In this document: positions 21,096 through 29,961 of the stretch, in pieces
Layout: each line of letters begins with the position of its first letter
How positions within the stretch are numbered: position 1 is the stretch's first letter
From: Methylophilus rhizosphaerae
Lineage (GTDB): Bacteria > Pseudomonadota > Gammaproteobacteria > Burkholderiales > Methylophilaceae
Assembly: GCF_900100975.1 (NCBI RefSeq)
Contig: NZ_FNFX01000004.1
Span: forward strand, 1 to 64,000
Direction: 5' to 3'
Length of the DNA: 64,000 nucleotides
Notes under the pieces: model-generated
Database searches by the model: none
What the model saw: the letters and a program-made list of their open reading frames with translations, nothing else
Told to the model about the DNA's origin: nothing
Program-made: the position numbers and the translations under genes

Positions 21096-21136
21096 GAAAA
21101 AACGAAACCCCACCTCTGTCCGGAGCTGGGGTTTGC
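21096..21136 (-). terminator. Rho-independent terminator after mlaFEDCB
   Basis: The minus strand has AAACCCCA, a 14-nt loop, then TGGGGTTT followed by CGTTTTTT. It begins 17 bp after the STAS gene stop and ends only about 20 bp before the start of the ABC ATPase gene. Confidence 0.85.
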
Positions 21137-21152
21137 TGACTGGTTGATGCGG

Positions 21153-21446
21153 TTAATTTAACAAGAATTTATCCACACCATATAACTGCATCAGGCTACG
21201 CAGATTGTCAGGCACCCCCACCACCGAGACGGGTTCAGCATGCACATGCTGGTGATTAAGCTGGCGCTGGATCTCCAGTATCAGGCTGATTGCGACCGTA
21301 TCGACTTCTCCCACTTGCGTGAAGTCCAGCGTCAATGGCGCCTCCAGGCGTAAGCCCTGCAATTCAGCCAGGGTTTCGCTGATATTATTGACCAGCAAAT
21401 GTCCATTAAAACTTAAACGACCTTGCTGTTGCGTGATGTGTGCCAC
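21153..21446 (-). CDS. mlaB: STAS-domain protein MlaB
   Basis: MlaB is the small cytoplasmic STAS subunit that stabilises the MlaFE transporter. The 97-aa product is weakly conserved but has the STAS beta-alpha pattern with LTLDFTQVGEVDTVAISLIL (family D-x-S replaced by D-T, centre of the phosphorylatable loop). Its position as last gene of mlaFEDCB supports the call. It lies 23 bp after mlaC. Confidence 0.88.
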   Translation of the reverse strand: MAHITQQQGRLSFNGHLLVNNISETLAELQGLRLEAPLTLDFTQVGEVDTVAISLILEIQRQLNHQHVHAEPVSVVGVPDNLRSLMQLYGVDKFLLN

Positions 21447-21469
21447 AAATATCCCCCGTCCAGAACGAA

Positions 21470-22072
21470 TTATTTACCTGTCGCAGCCTTGTTTTTCTCA
21501 GCCAGCTTCTTGTTCAGGCTGTCCAGGCCATTCTGGCGGATTTCCTGCGCGAACTGGCTGCGATAGTTGGTCACCAGGCTCACGCTCTCGATCACGATAT
21601 CAAACACTTTCCAGTCTTCACCCTTTTTACCCAGGGTGTAGTCTACAGAGATGGGTTCGCCACCTGGCTGCTGGATAGCGGTCTTTACAGTAGCGGTGTC
21701 TGCACCGGCTTCCATGCGGAAAGGTTTGTAGTCAATGGTCTGATTTTTATATTTGGACAATGCTGTCGCATAGGTACGTAATAACAGGGTCTTGAACTCA
21801 GCCTGGAAAGCTGCCTGCTGCTCAGGTGTCGCTTTCGTCCAGTTTTTACCCAGTACCAGGCGCGAAACTTTATCAAAGTCAAAGTTCGGCAGAATTTTCT
21901 CTTCTGCCAGTGCAAAGATCTTTTGCTGGTTACCTGCCTGAATGTCTTTATCAGATTTGATTACTTCAATGACGTCATCAGCCGTTTTCTTCACCAGCTG
22001 ATCCGGTGCCATTCCAGCCAGTGCCACACCGCTTACCAGCCACATGGCACATGCCATCCACCAATTTTTCAT
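21470..22072 (-). CDS. mlaC: Periplasmic phospholipid-binding protein MlaC
   Basis: MlaC carries phospholipid between the outer membrane complex and MlaFEDB. The 200-aa product has a signal peptide (about 1-19, ending GVALA), then the Ttg2D fold with ILPNFDFDKVSRLVLGKNW and FKTLLLRTYATALSKY. It lies 27 bp after mlaD. Confidence 0.94.
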   Translation of the reverse strand: MKNWWMACAMWLVSGVALAGMAPDQLVKKTADDVIEVIKSDKDIQAGNQQKIFALAEEKILPNFDFDKVSRLVLGKNWTKATPEQQAAFQAEFKTLLLRTYATALSKYKNQTIDYKPFRMEAGADTATVKTAIQQPGGEPISVDYTLGKKGEDWKVFDIVIESVSLVTNYRSQFAQEIRQNGLDSLNKKLAEKNKAATGK

Positions 22073-22099
22073 CGTTTTCCCTTTATCAATTATTTGGAA

Positions 22100-22642
22100 T
22101 TACTTACCTATATTGTCCAATGGACTGGCATCTAACGCATGAGCCCCTGATTCGGTTGATGCAGCCGCTTTCACTGTTTTATCGTCGCCTTCAGTTGCCT
22201 TGTTATACAGGAACTGGCCAATCAGTTTTTCCAGGACGACGGCATCTTGTGTCTGGGTAATCTTGTCGCCATTCTGCAGATTGCTTTCATCCCCGCCTGC
22301 TTCCAGGCCAACATATTGCTCGCCCAGCAAGCCGGCAGTATAAATATTGGCGAAAGTATCCTTGGGGAAGTTGTAGCGCTTATCAATATTCAGACTCACC
22401 ACAGCCTCATAAGTTTTCGCATCAAAGCGAATATCACCGACACGGCCGACCACCACCCCGGCACTTTTGACCGGCGCCCGAGGTTTGAGGCCACCAATGT
22501 TCTCAAAGTTCGCGGTCACCATATACGTGTCGCCAACATCACTGGTCGTCAGGTTACCGACCTTCATCGCCAGGCTTAATAATGCAGCGAATCCCATCGC
22601 CACAAAAATACCCACCCATAAATCAATTGTTGTTCTTTCCAT
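22100..22642 (-). CDS. mlaD: MCE-domain protein MlaD
   Basis: MlaD forms the hexameric periplasmic ring on MlaFE. The 180-aa product starts with ERTTIDLWVGIFVAMGFAAL (membrane anchor about 9-26), followed by the MCE domain with GGLKPRAPVKSAGVVVGRV and GLLGEQYVGLEAGG. Position between mlaE and mlaC is standard; no mlaA is interposed, unlike some betaproteobacterial loci. Confidence 0.95.
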   Translation of the reverse strand: MERTTIDLWVGIFVAMGFAALLSLAMKVGNLTTSDVGDTYMVTANFENIGGLKPRAPVKSAGVVVGRVGDIRFDAKTYEAVVSLNIDKRYNFPKDTFANIYTAGLLGEQYVGLEAGGDESNLQNGDKITQTQDAVVLEKLIGQFLYNKATEGDDKTVKAAASTESGAHALDASPLDNIGK

Positions 22643-22677
22643 ACTACTCTCCGCGAATGTTGCGTGCCTGCCCGATG

Positions 22678-23466
22678 TTAAACCGCGATCATGAACGACG
22701 TTAATACAAAATCCAAGCCAAGGACTGCCAGTGAGGACGTCACTACCGTGCGCGTTGTCGCCCGGCTCACACCCTCCGCTGTCGGTGGCGCATCATAGCC
22801 TTCGAACAAGGCAATCATGGTACAAGCCACCCCAAATACAATGCTTTTGAGTACACCATTGAGGATGTCATATTGCCAGTCCACATTGGCCTGCATTTGT
22901 GACCAGAAAGCACCAGCATCTACCCCGATCAACGGGACAGCCACCAGATACCCCCCCAGAATGCCGACCATGGTAAACAGGGTTGCCAGGATGGGCATGG
23001 CAATTACACCGGCCCAGAATCTCGGTGCAACCACGCGTGCAATCGGGCTGACTGCCATCATTTCCATGGCGGACAATTGCTCGGTCGCCTTCATCAAGCC
23101 AATTTCTGCGGTAATTGCCGTGCCGGCACGTCCCGCAAACAGTAATGCCGTCACCACCGGCCCGAGCTCACGCACCAGCGCCAGTGCCACCAGGACGCCA
23201 ATCGCCTCAGAGGAGCCATATTTCTGCAGCGTATGATAACCCTGCAAGGCCAGCACCATGCCGACAAAAAATGCCGAGACCAGGATGATGATCAGTGACA
23301 GCACGCCGGTAAAATAAACTTCTCGCACAGTCAGCCTGAAACGGCGGAAACTTTCCCCGGAAGAAATCAGCGTCAACCAGAACAGGCGCGCACCCGCACC
23401 CAGGCGCCATAATTTGTTGATACAGCCAGCCCCGAGCTTGCTGAACATGCGTTGCACTTTGCGCAT
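22678..23466 (-). CDS. mlaE: Phospholipid transport permease MlaE
   Basis: MlaE is the inner-membrane permease of the retrograde phospholipid transporter. The 262-aa protein has the DUF140 signatures VGMVLALQGYHTLQKYG, ELGPVVTALLFAGRAGTAITAEIG (in part) and MKATEQLSAMEMMAVSP. Its ATG overlaps the mlaF stop by one base (TAATG), indicating coupling. Confidence 0.96.
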   Translation of the reverse strand: MRKVQRMFSKLGAGCINKLWRLGAGARLFWLTLISSGESFRRFRLTVREVYFTGVLSLIIILVSAFFVGMVLALQGYHTLQKYGSSEAIGVLVALALVRELGPVVTALLFAGRAGTAITAEIGLMKATEQLSAMEMMAVSPIARVVAPRFWAGVIAMPILATLFTMVGILGGYLVAVPLIGVDAGAFWSQMQANVDWQYDILNGVLKSIVFGVACTMIALFEGYDAPPTAEGVSRATTRTVVTSSLAVLGLDFVLTSFMIAV

Positions 23467-24269
23467 TAGCGTGCTCCTCTTAACAGGCTGGCATGATATT
23501 CAGGGGCTGCATAATGGAAAGGTACCGGCCCATCTTTTTCCCCATGCACAAACTGGTGAATAAACGGCAACTCAGAGTTACGCAGCTCGTCAGGCGAACC
23601 CTCTGCAGCCACCACACCGTTGGCAACAAAATAGATGTAATCCGCAAACTGGAAGGTTTCCTCCACATCGTGTGTCACAATAATGGAAGTCGCCCCTAGC
23701 ACATCGTTGAGACTACGGATCAGATCACAGATCACGGCCATGGAAATCGGATCCAGTCCGGCAAACGGCTCGTCATACATGATAATGCTGGGGTCCAGCG
23801 CAATCGCGCGCGCCAGCGCCACACGACGCGCCATGCCACCTGAAAGCTCCGCGGGCATCAGGGCATGCGCGCCACGCAAGCCAACGGCATTGAGTTTCAT
23901 CAGGACAAGATCGCGAATCATGCTTTCCGGCAAGTCAGTATGCTCGCGAATCGGGAAAGCGACGTTGTCGAACACAGACAAATCGGTAAACAAGGCACCA
24001 TGCTGGAACAGCATGCCCATTTTGCGGCGCAAGCGATAAATACCTTCACGGTTCTGATGATGAACGACTTCACCACCCACCGTCACCTCACCTTTGGTCG
24101 GCTTGAGCTGTCCGCCGATCAGGCGCAACAAAGTGGTTTTACCGCTGCCACTGCCACCCATGATGGCCACGACCTTACCTTTCTGGAAGGTCATATTGAT
24201 GCCGTGATGCAACAATTTACCTTTATAGCCAAAGGAAAGATCTTTAATTTCTACAATTGATTGGGCCAT
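23466..24269 (-). CDS. mlaF: Phospholipid transport ATPase MlaF
   Basis: MlaF powers the Mla transporter from the cytoplasm. The 267-aa ATPase has Walker A GGSGSGKTT, signature LSGGMARRVALARA, Walker B IIMYDEPFAGLD and switch His in IVTHDVEE. First gene of mlaFEDCB. A terminator hairpin from the upstream prepilin gene precedes it, so a promoter should lie in 24270-24348; I could not fix hexamers there. Confidence 0.96.
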   Translation of the reverse strand: MAQSIVEIKDLSFGYKGKLLHHGINMTFQKGKVVAIMGGSGSGKTTLLRLIGGQLKPTKGEVTVGGEVVHHQNREGIYRLRRKMGMLFQHGALFTDLSVFDNVAFPIREHTDLPESMIRDLVLMKLNAVGLRGAHALMPAELSGGMARRVALARAIALDPSIIMYDEPFAGLDPISMAVICDLIRSLNDVLGATSIIVTHDVEETFQFADYIYFVANGVVAAEGSPDELRNSELPFIHQFVHGEKDGPVPFHYAAPEYHASLLRGAR

Positions 24270-24348
24270 GTGACTCGATTCGTTTGCAAGCGGCTCTCAT
24301 TCTAAATCAGTTTGCCACTCGGGAATTCCTCCCTGTGGCATATAAAAC

Positions 24349-24373
24349 AAAAAGCCTGACAAACAGGCTTTTT
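24349..24373 (-). terminator. Rho-independent terminator after the prepilin gene
   Basis: A perfect inverted repeat AAAAAGCCTG with a 5-nt loop and CAGGCTTTTT. On the minus strand it ends in a T run, 27 bp after the prepilin stop. The flanking A and T tracts would let it work in both directions. Confidence 0.85.
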
Positions 24374-24399
24374 GCGAGATGATTGTGTTGTATTCTACA

Positions 24400-25053
24400 C
24401 TAAAAACTCATGCAGACTAAATAGGGCATTGCGGATTGCAGTGTTGCTGTCCCTGTATTTGGCGCACCACTACTCTGGGTGCCATTATTCAGAATGCGCA
24501 TGGCACCACTATCGCCAACCCCGTCATCGAGCATGATATCCAGTTGAAGTGCATATTTGCCCAAAATACCATCCGAACATAAAGCATGCATGCCATTAAA
24601 TGTACCGGAGCCAATGCCCAGTGTTCCGCTATTGGTGATACCTAACCGCCCACCTTCACTATTGCGAGGGACATATTGCGCGCTACCGACCACAGCAGAC
24701 CCTGTCGCAAACCCTGCCAGGCGCAAATGCTGCCACAACAAATATGATTCATCCGTTGCAGTGTCCGAACTCCAGGCACCCTCTATCAAACCATTCTGGG
24801 CCTGATTGCCCGACGTTGCATTGACACCTCCGGCCAGATGAATATCGGCCACGTGATCATCCCCCGGCAAAGCACGAAACCTGTCCTGATAGCCATAAAT
24901 ATAAGCAGGTATGTTCCTGAAATCGCTGGCCAGGCTTTTCACCTTGGCATTGGCAATCAGCTCCTGTCCACGCATCACCCCTGCCAGTAACAAACCGGCA
25001 ATCACCAATACCATCGCCAGCTCAATCAAACTGAATCCCTGCAGTTTATTCAT
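24400..25053 (-). CDS. Type IV prepilin-like protein, not linked to pilus genes
   Basis: The 217-aa product has a class III prepilin signal: short leader MNKLQG cut before FSLIELAMVLVIAGLLLAGV, with Glu at +5 of the mature protein, so it should be processed by a prepilin peptidase. A mixed globular domain follows, with a Cys pair (HALCSDG and PYLVCMSF) that could form a C-terminal disulfide loop. The ATG at 25053 has a GGAGAAGGAA ribosome site; the frame is open 8 codons further upstream. No assembly genes are nearby and the gene has its own terminator. It could be a minor pilin or a pseudopilin; the partner system is unknown. Confidence 0.82.
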   Translation of the reverse strand: MNKLQGFSLIELAMVLVIAGLLLAGVMRGQELIANAKVKSLASDFRNIPAYIYGYQDRFRALPGDDHVADIHLAGGVNATSGNQAQNGLIEGAWSSDTATDESYLLWQHLRLAGFATGSAVVGSAQYVPRNSEGGRLGITNSGTLGIGSGTFNGMHALCSDGILGKYALQLDIMLDDGVGDSGAMRILNNGTQSSGAPNTGTATLQSAMPYLVCMSF

Positions 25054-25219
25054 TTCCTTCTCCCCGTGATTTATCACCCAAGTAAAAATTATCGCCGGGA
25101 AATATTAACATTTATTAAATAAAATAAATATTAGTTAACAATAACAGTGGCTGGCAGGGCACCATAAAGAAAACGGGCAGATGTATGCACATCCGCCCGT
25201 TATGACAGGATCACTAAAA

Positions 25220-26368
25220 TTAAAGGGTACCGTAGGAGTGCAACCCACTCAGGAACATATTGACGCCAAGGAAAGCAAACGTGGTCACCAGCAAGCCCAC
25301 CAGCGCCCACCAGGCCAGCACGGTGCCCCGCAAGCCCTTCATCAGGCGCAGATGCAGCCAGGCGGCGTAATTGAGCCAGACAATCAGCGCCCAGGTTTCT
25401 TTCGGATCCCAGGACCAGTAACCACCCCATGCTTCGGCGGCCCACATGGCACCGAGGATGGTTGCAATGGTAAAAAAAGCGAAACCGATGGCAATGGCCT
25501 TGTACATCAAGTCATCCAGCACATGCAGCGCTGGCAGGCGACTGGCCAGGATATTATGCCTGACCAGCAGATAGGCGCCAGCGACCATCGCCGCCAGGGA
25601 AAATGAGCCGTAACCGATAAAATTGGCCGGCACATGGATTTTCATCCAGTAACTTTGCAAGGCAGGCACTAATGGCTGGATTTCATTGGCATGGCGATCA
25701 AAGGTGTACCACAGGATAAAGCCCACCGCCGCGTTAATCACCACCAGCACAAACCCGCCCAGCTGGCGCGTATTGAACAACTGCTCATAATGCAGGTAAA
25801 GCAAGGCGGTAATCAGGCAGAACAGGATAAAGACTTCATACAGGTTGCTGATGGGGATGTGGCCGATATCCGGTGCAATCAGGTAAGACTCATACCAGCG
25901 CACCATCAGCCCGACAAAGCCAAACAGCGTCGCCGTCCAGGTCAGGGCGGTGGCGACTTTTGCCGTAAACGCCGATTTCTGGAACAGTGCCAGCCAGTAA
26001 GTCAGCATCGCCAGCACGAACAGCACATTCATCCACATCACAGCGGACTGGCTGGACAGCAGGAACTTGAGCAGGAAACTTTGACTGCCATTGGCAAGAT
26101 CGCCATGATAGGTATAAACACCAATCAGGCTCAGCACTGCCACACCCAGCACCAGCCTGGCGATGCCGGACCAGCGCCAGCCCAGATAACTGAATACGCC
26201 AACCGCCCCGAACAGGAAGCCGACTTCGTAGATATCCATGTATCCGGCATATCGCTGGTAAGAAAAAATTCCGCCGGCTAATAACAACACCGCATACAAC
26301 CAGTCAAACGCGCTGAGCGTTTGCCAGAAAGAAGCCGGTTTCGACCATGGTGCAGATGTATTCATCAC
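25220..26368 (-). CDS. ccsB: Cytochrome c biogenesis protein CcsB/CcsA (system II heme handler)
   Basis: This protein carries heme across the inner membrane and attaches it to apocytochromes together with ResB. The 382-aa product has about eight membrane helices, the WWD-type heme motif WGGYWSWDPKETWALIVWL, and conserved His residues near the C-terminus (GLHSYGTL) and in HVPANFIGYG-like context. Nomenclature differs (CcsA, CcsB, ResC). It follows resB by 26 bp. With cytochrome c4 next to it, this is the system II maturation locus. Confidence 0.94.
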   Translation of the reverse strand: MMNTSAPWSKPASFWQTLSAFDWLYAVLLLAGGIFSYQRYAGYMDIYEVGFLFGAVGVFSYLGWRWSGIARLVLGVAVLSLIGVYTYHGDLANGSQSFLLKFLLSSQSAVMWMNVLFVLAMLTYWLALFQKSAFTAKVATALTWTATLFGFVGLMVRWYESYLIAPDIGHIPISNLYEVFILFCLITALLYLHYEQLFNTRQLGGFVLVVINAAVGFILWYTFDRHANEIQPLVPALQSYWMKIHVPANFIGYGSFSLAAMVAGAYLLVRHNILASRLPALHVLDDLMYKAIAIGFAFFTIATILGAMWAAEAWGGYWSWDPKETWALIVWLNYAAWLHLRLMKGLRGTVLAWWALVGLLVTTFAFLGVNMFLSGLHSYGTL

Positions 26369-26394
26369 ATTCCCCTATATATTCGAGCAGGCAA

Positions 26395-28368
26395 TTAATC
26401 TGCCTGCCCGGTTTGCAACAGCGTGGTAAGTTGCTGTTGCATGCGCGCAAAATCCTGGTCCAGATCCATATTTTTACGGTTGGATGACATGGCCAGCAAC
26501 ACTTCCTGCCGTACTGGTTTGATTAATATCCATACGCGACGTTCCCTGATATAGAACATGGCAAAAATGCCCAGTACCAGCATCACCGACCCCAGGTACA
26601 CCCAGAACTGCCCCGGTGAGCGCGTAAGCTGGAAACCGCTCGCCTGTTTCAGCGTGTAATCCTTCAACTGAAAATAATACGGCGTGCCATAGAAAAACAG
26701 GTCATTCATGGCATTCAGACTGTCCTGAATAAAAACCGCTGTGGCCTGATCCTGCGGCGCGGGCGGTAAGTGGCGTTGGGCGCGACTCATCTGGTATGCC
26801 TGCATCGCAGTGGTATTCAACAGTTTCAAATAGGTTTGCGCCGCCTGATCACGTTGTGCCTCCGGCACTGCACTTTCAATAATTTTGGAAAGCTCGCTGT
26901 AGCCGCCACGCTTGAATGTCTGCATCAACTGTTGCAGGCTTTGTTCAAACTGCGCTTTTAATGGCGCATTATCGCCCGGCATCTGTTTGGCAATTTCGCT
27001 GGCGATTTGCCGAATCGACTGATCGTTACGCAGGGTCTGGCGCAAAGCCATAAACCCGGTGATTTCCATCTCATCATCTGCCGGGATACGCAAATACTTG
27101 AACTCCTCCTGCACGGTCTCACGCATGCCGGACACAAAATACGCACGGCCATCCAGTTGCAGCGGTTGCATGTAATTGATGTATTCGCGTGCCTGGCCAC
27201 TGGCATTCCGCAGTTTCAGGGTGGTGTTGGGCCCCACGTTATGCGGTTTGCCCTTGCCATCTATGGACAAGTTTAAAATATTGAACTGGCGAAACTCATT
27301 GAATTCCACCGTCATCTTGTGATCGCCTTCACCGAGCGCGCCTTTTTGCATGACCACGCCATCAACATCAAACCCGTCCTGGCTGCCGGATAAATCCCAC
27401 AGCTTGAATTTGAGTTGCGAGCCACCATCCTGGAAATCAGACTGGTAAATGGCAATGCCCTTGTAGATATAAGGGTGATTGACACGCACCGTGGCTTCTA
27501 TCGGTTTGCTTAGCTCCGGGTCGGTGATGGTGATATCGCTCTCAAACGATTTTGGCATCCCGGTCGGGTAATGCTCGATGCGGAAATCCCTGAGCGCCAC
27601 CGTAAATGGCAGCTCCTGCACCAAGTAGCCATCGCGGACACGGACAAATGCCACATTGTCACGTTCGCCTTCCGGCAAGGTCATATTGGCACGGAATGAC
27701 AGGTTATTGGCGCCCAGGCGGCTTTCTTCAGGCACCTTGCGCGAAGGAATATCGCGCGTCTCGATTTTCTTGATGCCTGACAGCTCTTGCACCTTAAAAG
27801 GCAAATTACCATCCAGCAAACCGCCAAAGCAAATCACGACAATCGCAGCGTGGGTAAAAATATAACCCAGGCGCTGATGTGTGCCTAACTTGGCCGATAT
27901 CAGCACATCGCCATTATCTTGCTGCCTGCTTTTAAACATATAGCGTTCGGCTGACAGGAAATCGGCAAGCCGTGCTTGCGTAGCCGCAGCCGGCTGATTC
28001 ACTGCCAGACTGGCCTGATGGCTGAACAAGCGCAGTGATTTCTCGGTGACATGCTCCTTGTAGGTTTTCCACTCTTTCAGCATCACGGGTGAATTACGAA
28101 TCACACAGAGCGTGGTCGAAATCACCAGGAACAACAGAATCACCAGGAACCAGGCAGAATGATAGACATCCAGCAGCCCCAGCGTTTCAAACAGCTCAAA
28201 CCAGAACTGGCCAAACTTGACGATGTAATTCTGGTACGGCTCATTCTGCTTGAGCACAGTCCCGATAATCGAAGCGATGCCAAGCAGCGTCAACAGGCTC
28301 ACGGCAAACCGCATGGAGCTCAGCAGTTCATACACGCGTTGTGATAAAGGAACAGATACTTTCAACAT
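26395..28368 (-). CDS. resB: Cytochrome c biogenesis protein ResB
   Basis: ResB (Ccs1) is the partner of CcsB in cytochrome c maturation system II. The 657-aa protein has three N-terminal membrane helices (FAVSLLTLLGIASIIGTVLKQ, WFLVILLFLVISTTLCVIRN region, and one near 165-185), a large periplasmic domain, and a last helix near 600-620 (FWVYLGSVMLVLGIFAMFYI). Length and topology fit proteobacterial ResB. First gene of the resB-ccsB operon, upstream of ccsB and downstream of cytochrome c4. Confidence 0.95.
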   Translation of the reverse strand: MLKVSVPLSQRVYELLSSMRFAVSLLTLLGIASIIGTVLKQNEPYQNYIVKFGQFWFELFETLGLLDVYHSAWFLVILLFLVISTTLCVIRNSPVMLKEWKTYKEHVTEKSLRLFSHQASLAVNQPAAATQARLADFLSAERYMFKSRQQDNGDVLISAKLGTHQRLGYIFTHAAIVVICFGGLLDGNLPFKVQELSGIKKIETRDIPSRKVPEESRLGANNLSFRANMTLPEGERDNVAFVRVRDGYLVQELPFTVALRDFRIEHYPTGMPKSFESDITITDPELSKPIEATVRVNHPYIYKGIAIYQSDFQDGGSQLKFKLWDLSGSQDGFDVDGVVMQKGALGEGDHKMTVEFNEFRQFNILNLSIDGKGKPHNVGPNTTLKLRNASGQAREYINYMQPLQLDGRAYFVSGMRETVQEEFKYLRIPADDEMEITGFMALRQTLRNDQSIRQIASEIAKQMPGDNAPLKAQFEQSLQQLMQTFKRGGYSELSKIIESAVPEAQRDQAAQTYLKLLNTTAMQAYQMSRAQRHLPPAPQDQATAVFIQDSLNAMNDLFFYGTPYYFQLKDYTLKQASGFQLTRSPGQFWVYLGSVMLVLGIFAMFYIRERRVWILIKPVRQEVLLAMSSNRKNMDLDQDFARMQQQLTTLLQTGQAD

Positions 28369-28507
28369 GCTCTCTTCTAGAATTGGCAGATTTAAAGTTT
28401 AAGTGATGGCGACAGGCAGGACTTGAACCATACACGGCAACCTATTCACGTGCCTGAATGGACGACCTCAAGTAGAAAAGGTTGCGCGATATTTATGAAC
28501 CCTTAGT

Positions 28508-28533
28508 AAAAAAGGTGGCCGCGGCCACCTTTC
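28508..28533 (-). terminator. Rho-independent terminator after cytochrome c4
   Basis: A palindrome AAAGGTGGCC-GC-GGCCACCTTT followed on the minus strand by TTTTTT-like sequence, 16 bp after the cytochrome c4 stop. It separates that gene from resB. Confidence 0.85.
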
Positions 28534-28548
28534 TCTACTGCGAGCAAA

Positions 28549-29178
28549 TTAACGCAACCCTTGAATATAATCTGCCACCGCCTGCATCTCGGCGTCACTC
28601 ATTTTGCCAGCGATAGTCATCATCATCGGCGCATTCGCACGTTCCCCAGTGCGGAAAGTACGCAATTGCTGCAAAGTATAGTCCGCATGCTGACCGGCCA
28701 AATGAGGGAACTGTTTCGGCAAACCGGCACCGGTGACACCGTGGCAAGCCGCACAGGCAGGGACTTGTGTCGCAGCGATACCGCCACGATAAATCTTCTC
28801 GCCCAGAGAACCTTTACCATTACTTTTTGCTTTAGCCAGCTTGATACTCTGGCTGGAAAAGTATTTCGCCAGGCCTTCCATATCTTCCTGGCTCAAAGCG
28901 CCCGCCATGCCTGCCATCACTGCATTGGCACGGGCGCCGCTCTTAAAATCACTCAATTGCTTGAGCAGATATTCGGGGTGCTGACCTGCCAGTTTAGGAT
29001 TGGTCGTAATCACGCTGTTACCGTCTGCTCCATGACAGGCTGCACACACGTTCTGGACTATTTTTTCCGGCCCGTTCACCACTGGCGCGGCTTCGGCAGG
29101 CGCTGCTTCTTCAGCGAATACCGGTTGAATACCCATTGCCAGCAGTACAAACAACCCGGCCTTAACACTCTTCAACAT
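28549..29178 (-). CDS. Diheme cytochrome c4
   Basis: The 209-aa periplasmic protein has a signal peptide (about 1-22, ending PVFA), a short Ala/Glu/Pro linker, and two cytochrome c domains with CAACHG sites at about 45-49 and 141-145. Each domain has a later Met ligand candidate. Cytochromes c4 pass electrons from the bc1 complex to terminal oxidases. It is divergent from engB and sits upstream of resB-ccsB, which mature it. Confidence 0.94.
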   Translation of the reverse strand: MLKSVKAGLFVLLAMGIQPVFAEEAAPAEAAPVVNGPEKIVQNVCAACHGADGNSVITTNPKLAGQHPEYLLKQLSDFKSGARANAVMAGMAGALSQEDMEGLAKYFSSQSIKLAKAKSNGKGSLGEKIYRGGIAATQVPACAACHGVTGAGLPKQFPHLAGQHADYTLQQLRTFRTGERANAPMMMTIAGKMSDAEMQAVADYIQGLR

Positions 29179-29290
29179 AATTCAATGCCCCAACATTTTT
29201 ATTGGGCGCCATTTTATCAAACAAACCCCGTTCGTGATAGCATGCGTAACTGAATAGTCCATAAAACCCTCAGGCAACCCAACTTCAACC

Positions 29291-29926
29291 ATGCCCGTTT
29301 TTCAAAATGCCCGCTTCCATATTTCCGCCCATCATCTGCGCGATCTGCCGCCTGCCAGCGGGATCGAAGTTGCATTTGCCGGACGCTCGAATGCAGGCAA
29401 ATCCAGCGCCCTGAATACGCTGGCAAATCACAACCGGCTCGCCTTTGTCAGCAAGCAACCTGGCCGCACACAGTTAATTAATTTTTTCACCTTGGGTGAC
29501 GACAAACACCTGGTCGATCTACCGGGTTACGGTTACGCCAAGGTGCCGGAAGCCATGCGCATGCACTGGCAAAATGTGCTGTCCCGCTATTTAAGTGAAC
29601 GCCAGAGCCTGGCAGGACTGGTGCTGGTCATGGATAGCCGTCATCCGCTCACACCGCTGGACAGGCAAATGCTGGACTGGTTTTGCCCTACCGGCAAGCC
29701 GGTGCATGTATTGCTGACCAAAAGCGATAAACTATCCCGCAGTGAAGCAACCATTACCCTGAACAAAGTGCGCAAGGAATTACAAACGACCTGGGGCGAA
29801 GGCATCAGTGTGCAGTTATTTTCCAGCCTGAAAAAACAAGGCGTGGATGAAGCAGAAACTGTGCTTGGGCAATGGTTCTTTAGCGCAGGGGCTGGCGAAG
29901 GGGCCGAGGAATCACCGGCTGAATAA
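29291..29926 (+). CDS. engB: Ribosome biogenesis GTP-binding protein EngB (YsxC)
   Basis: EngB is an essential GTPase for assembly of the large ribosomal subunit. The 211-aa product has G1 [10 protein letters not shown]2 region [13 protein letters not shown]3 [11 protein letters not shown]4 LLTKSDK and G5 SSLKK. It is divergent from cytochrome c4 and convergent with trmB. Confidence 0.97.
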   Translation: MPVFQNARFHISAHHLRDLPPASGIEVAFAGRSNAGKSSALNTLANHNRLAFVSKQPGRTQLINFFTLGDDKHLVDLPGYGYAKVPEAMRMHWQNVLSRYLSERQSLAGLVLVMDSRHPLTPLDRQMLDWFCPTGKPVHVLLTKSDKLSRSEATITLNKVRKELQTTWGEGISVQLFSSLKKQGVDEAETVLGQWFFSAGAGEGAEESPAE

Positions 29927-29928
29927 GA

Positions 29929-29961
29929 AACGGCAGATTTATTCTGCCGTTCTGCTTTTTT
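29929..29961 (+). terminator. Rho-independent terminator after engB
   Basis: AACGGCAGA, loop of 5 nt, TCTGCCGTT, then CTGCTTTTTT. It starts 2 bp after the engB stop. Its T run touches the trmB stop codon on the other strand. Confidence 0.85.

Noticed and set aside
28407-28429. On the minus strand GGTTCAAGTCC-like sequence followed by a CCA end, resembling a tRNA 3' half or an attachment site.
   Set aside because: The T-stem pairs for only two base pairs, no matching acceptor or anticodon arm lies upstream, and no integrase or repeat is nearby.
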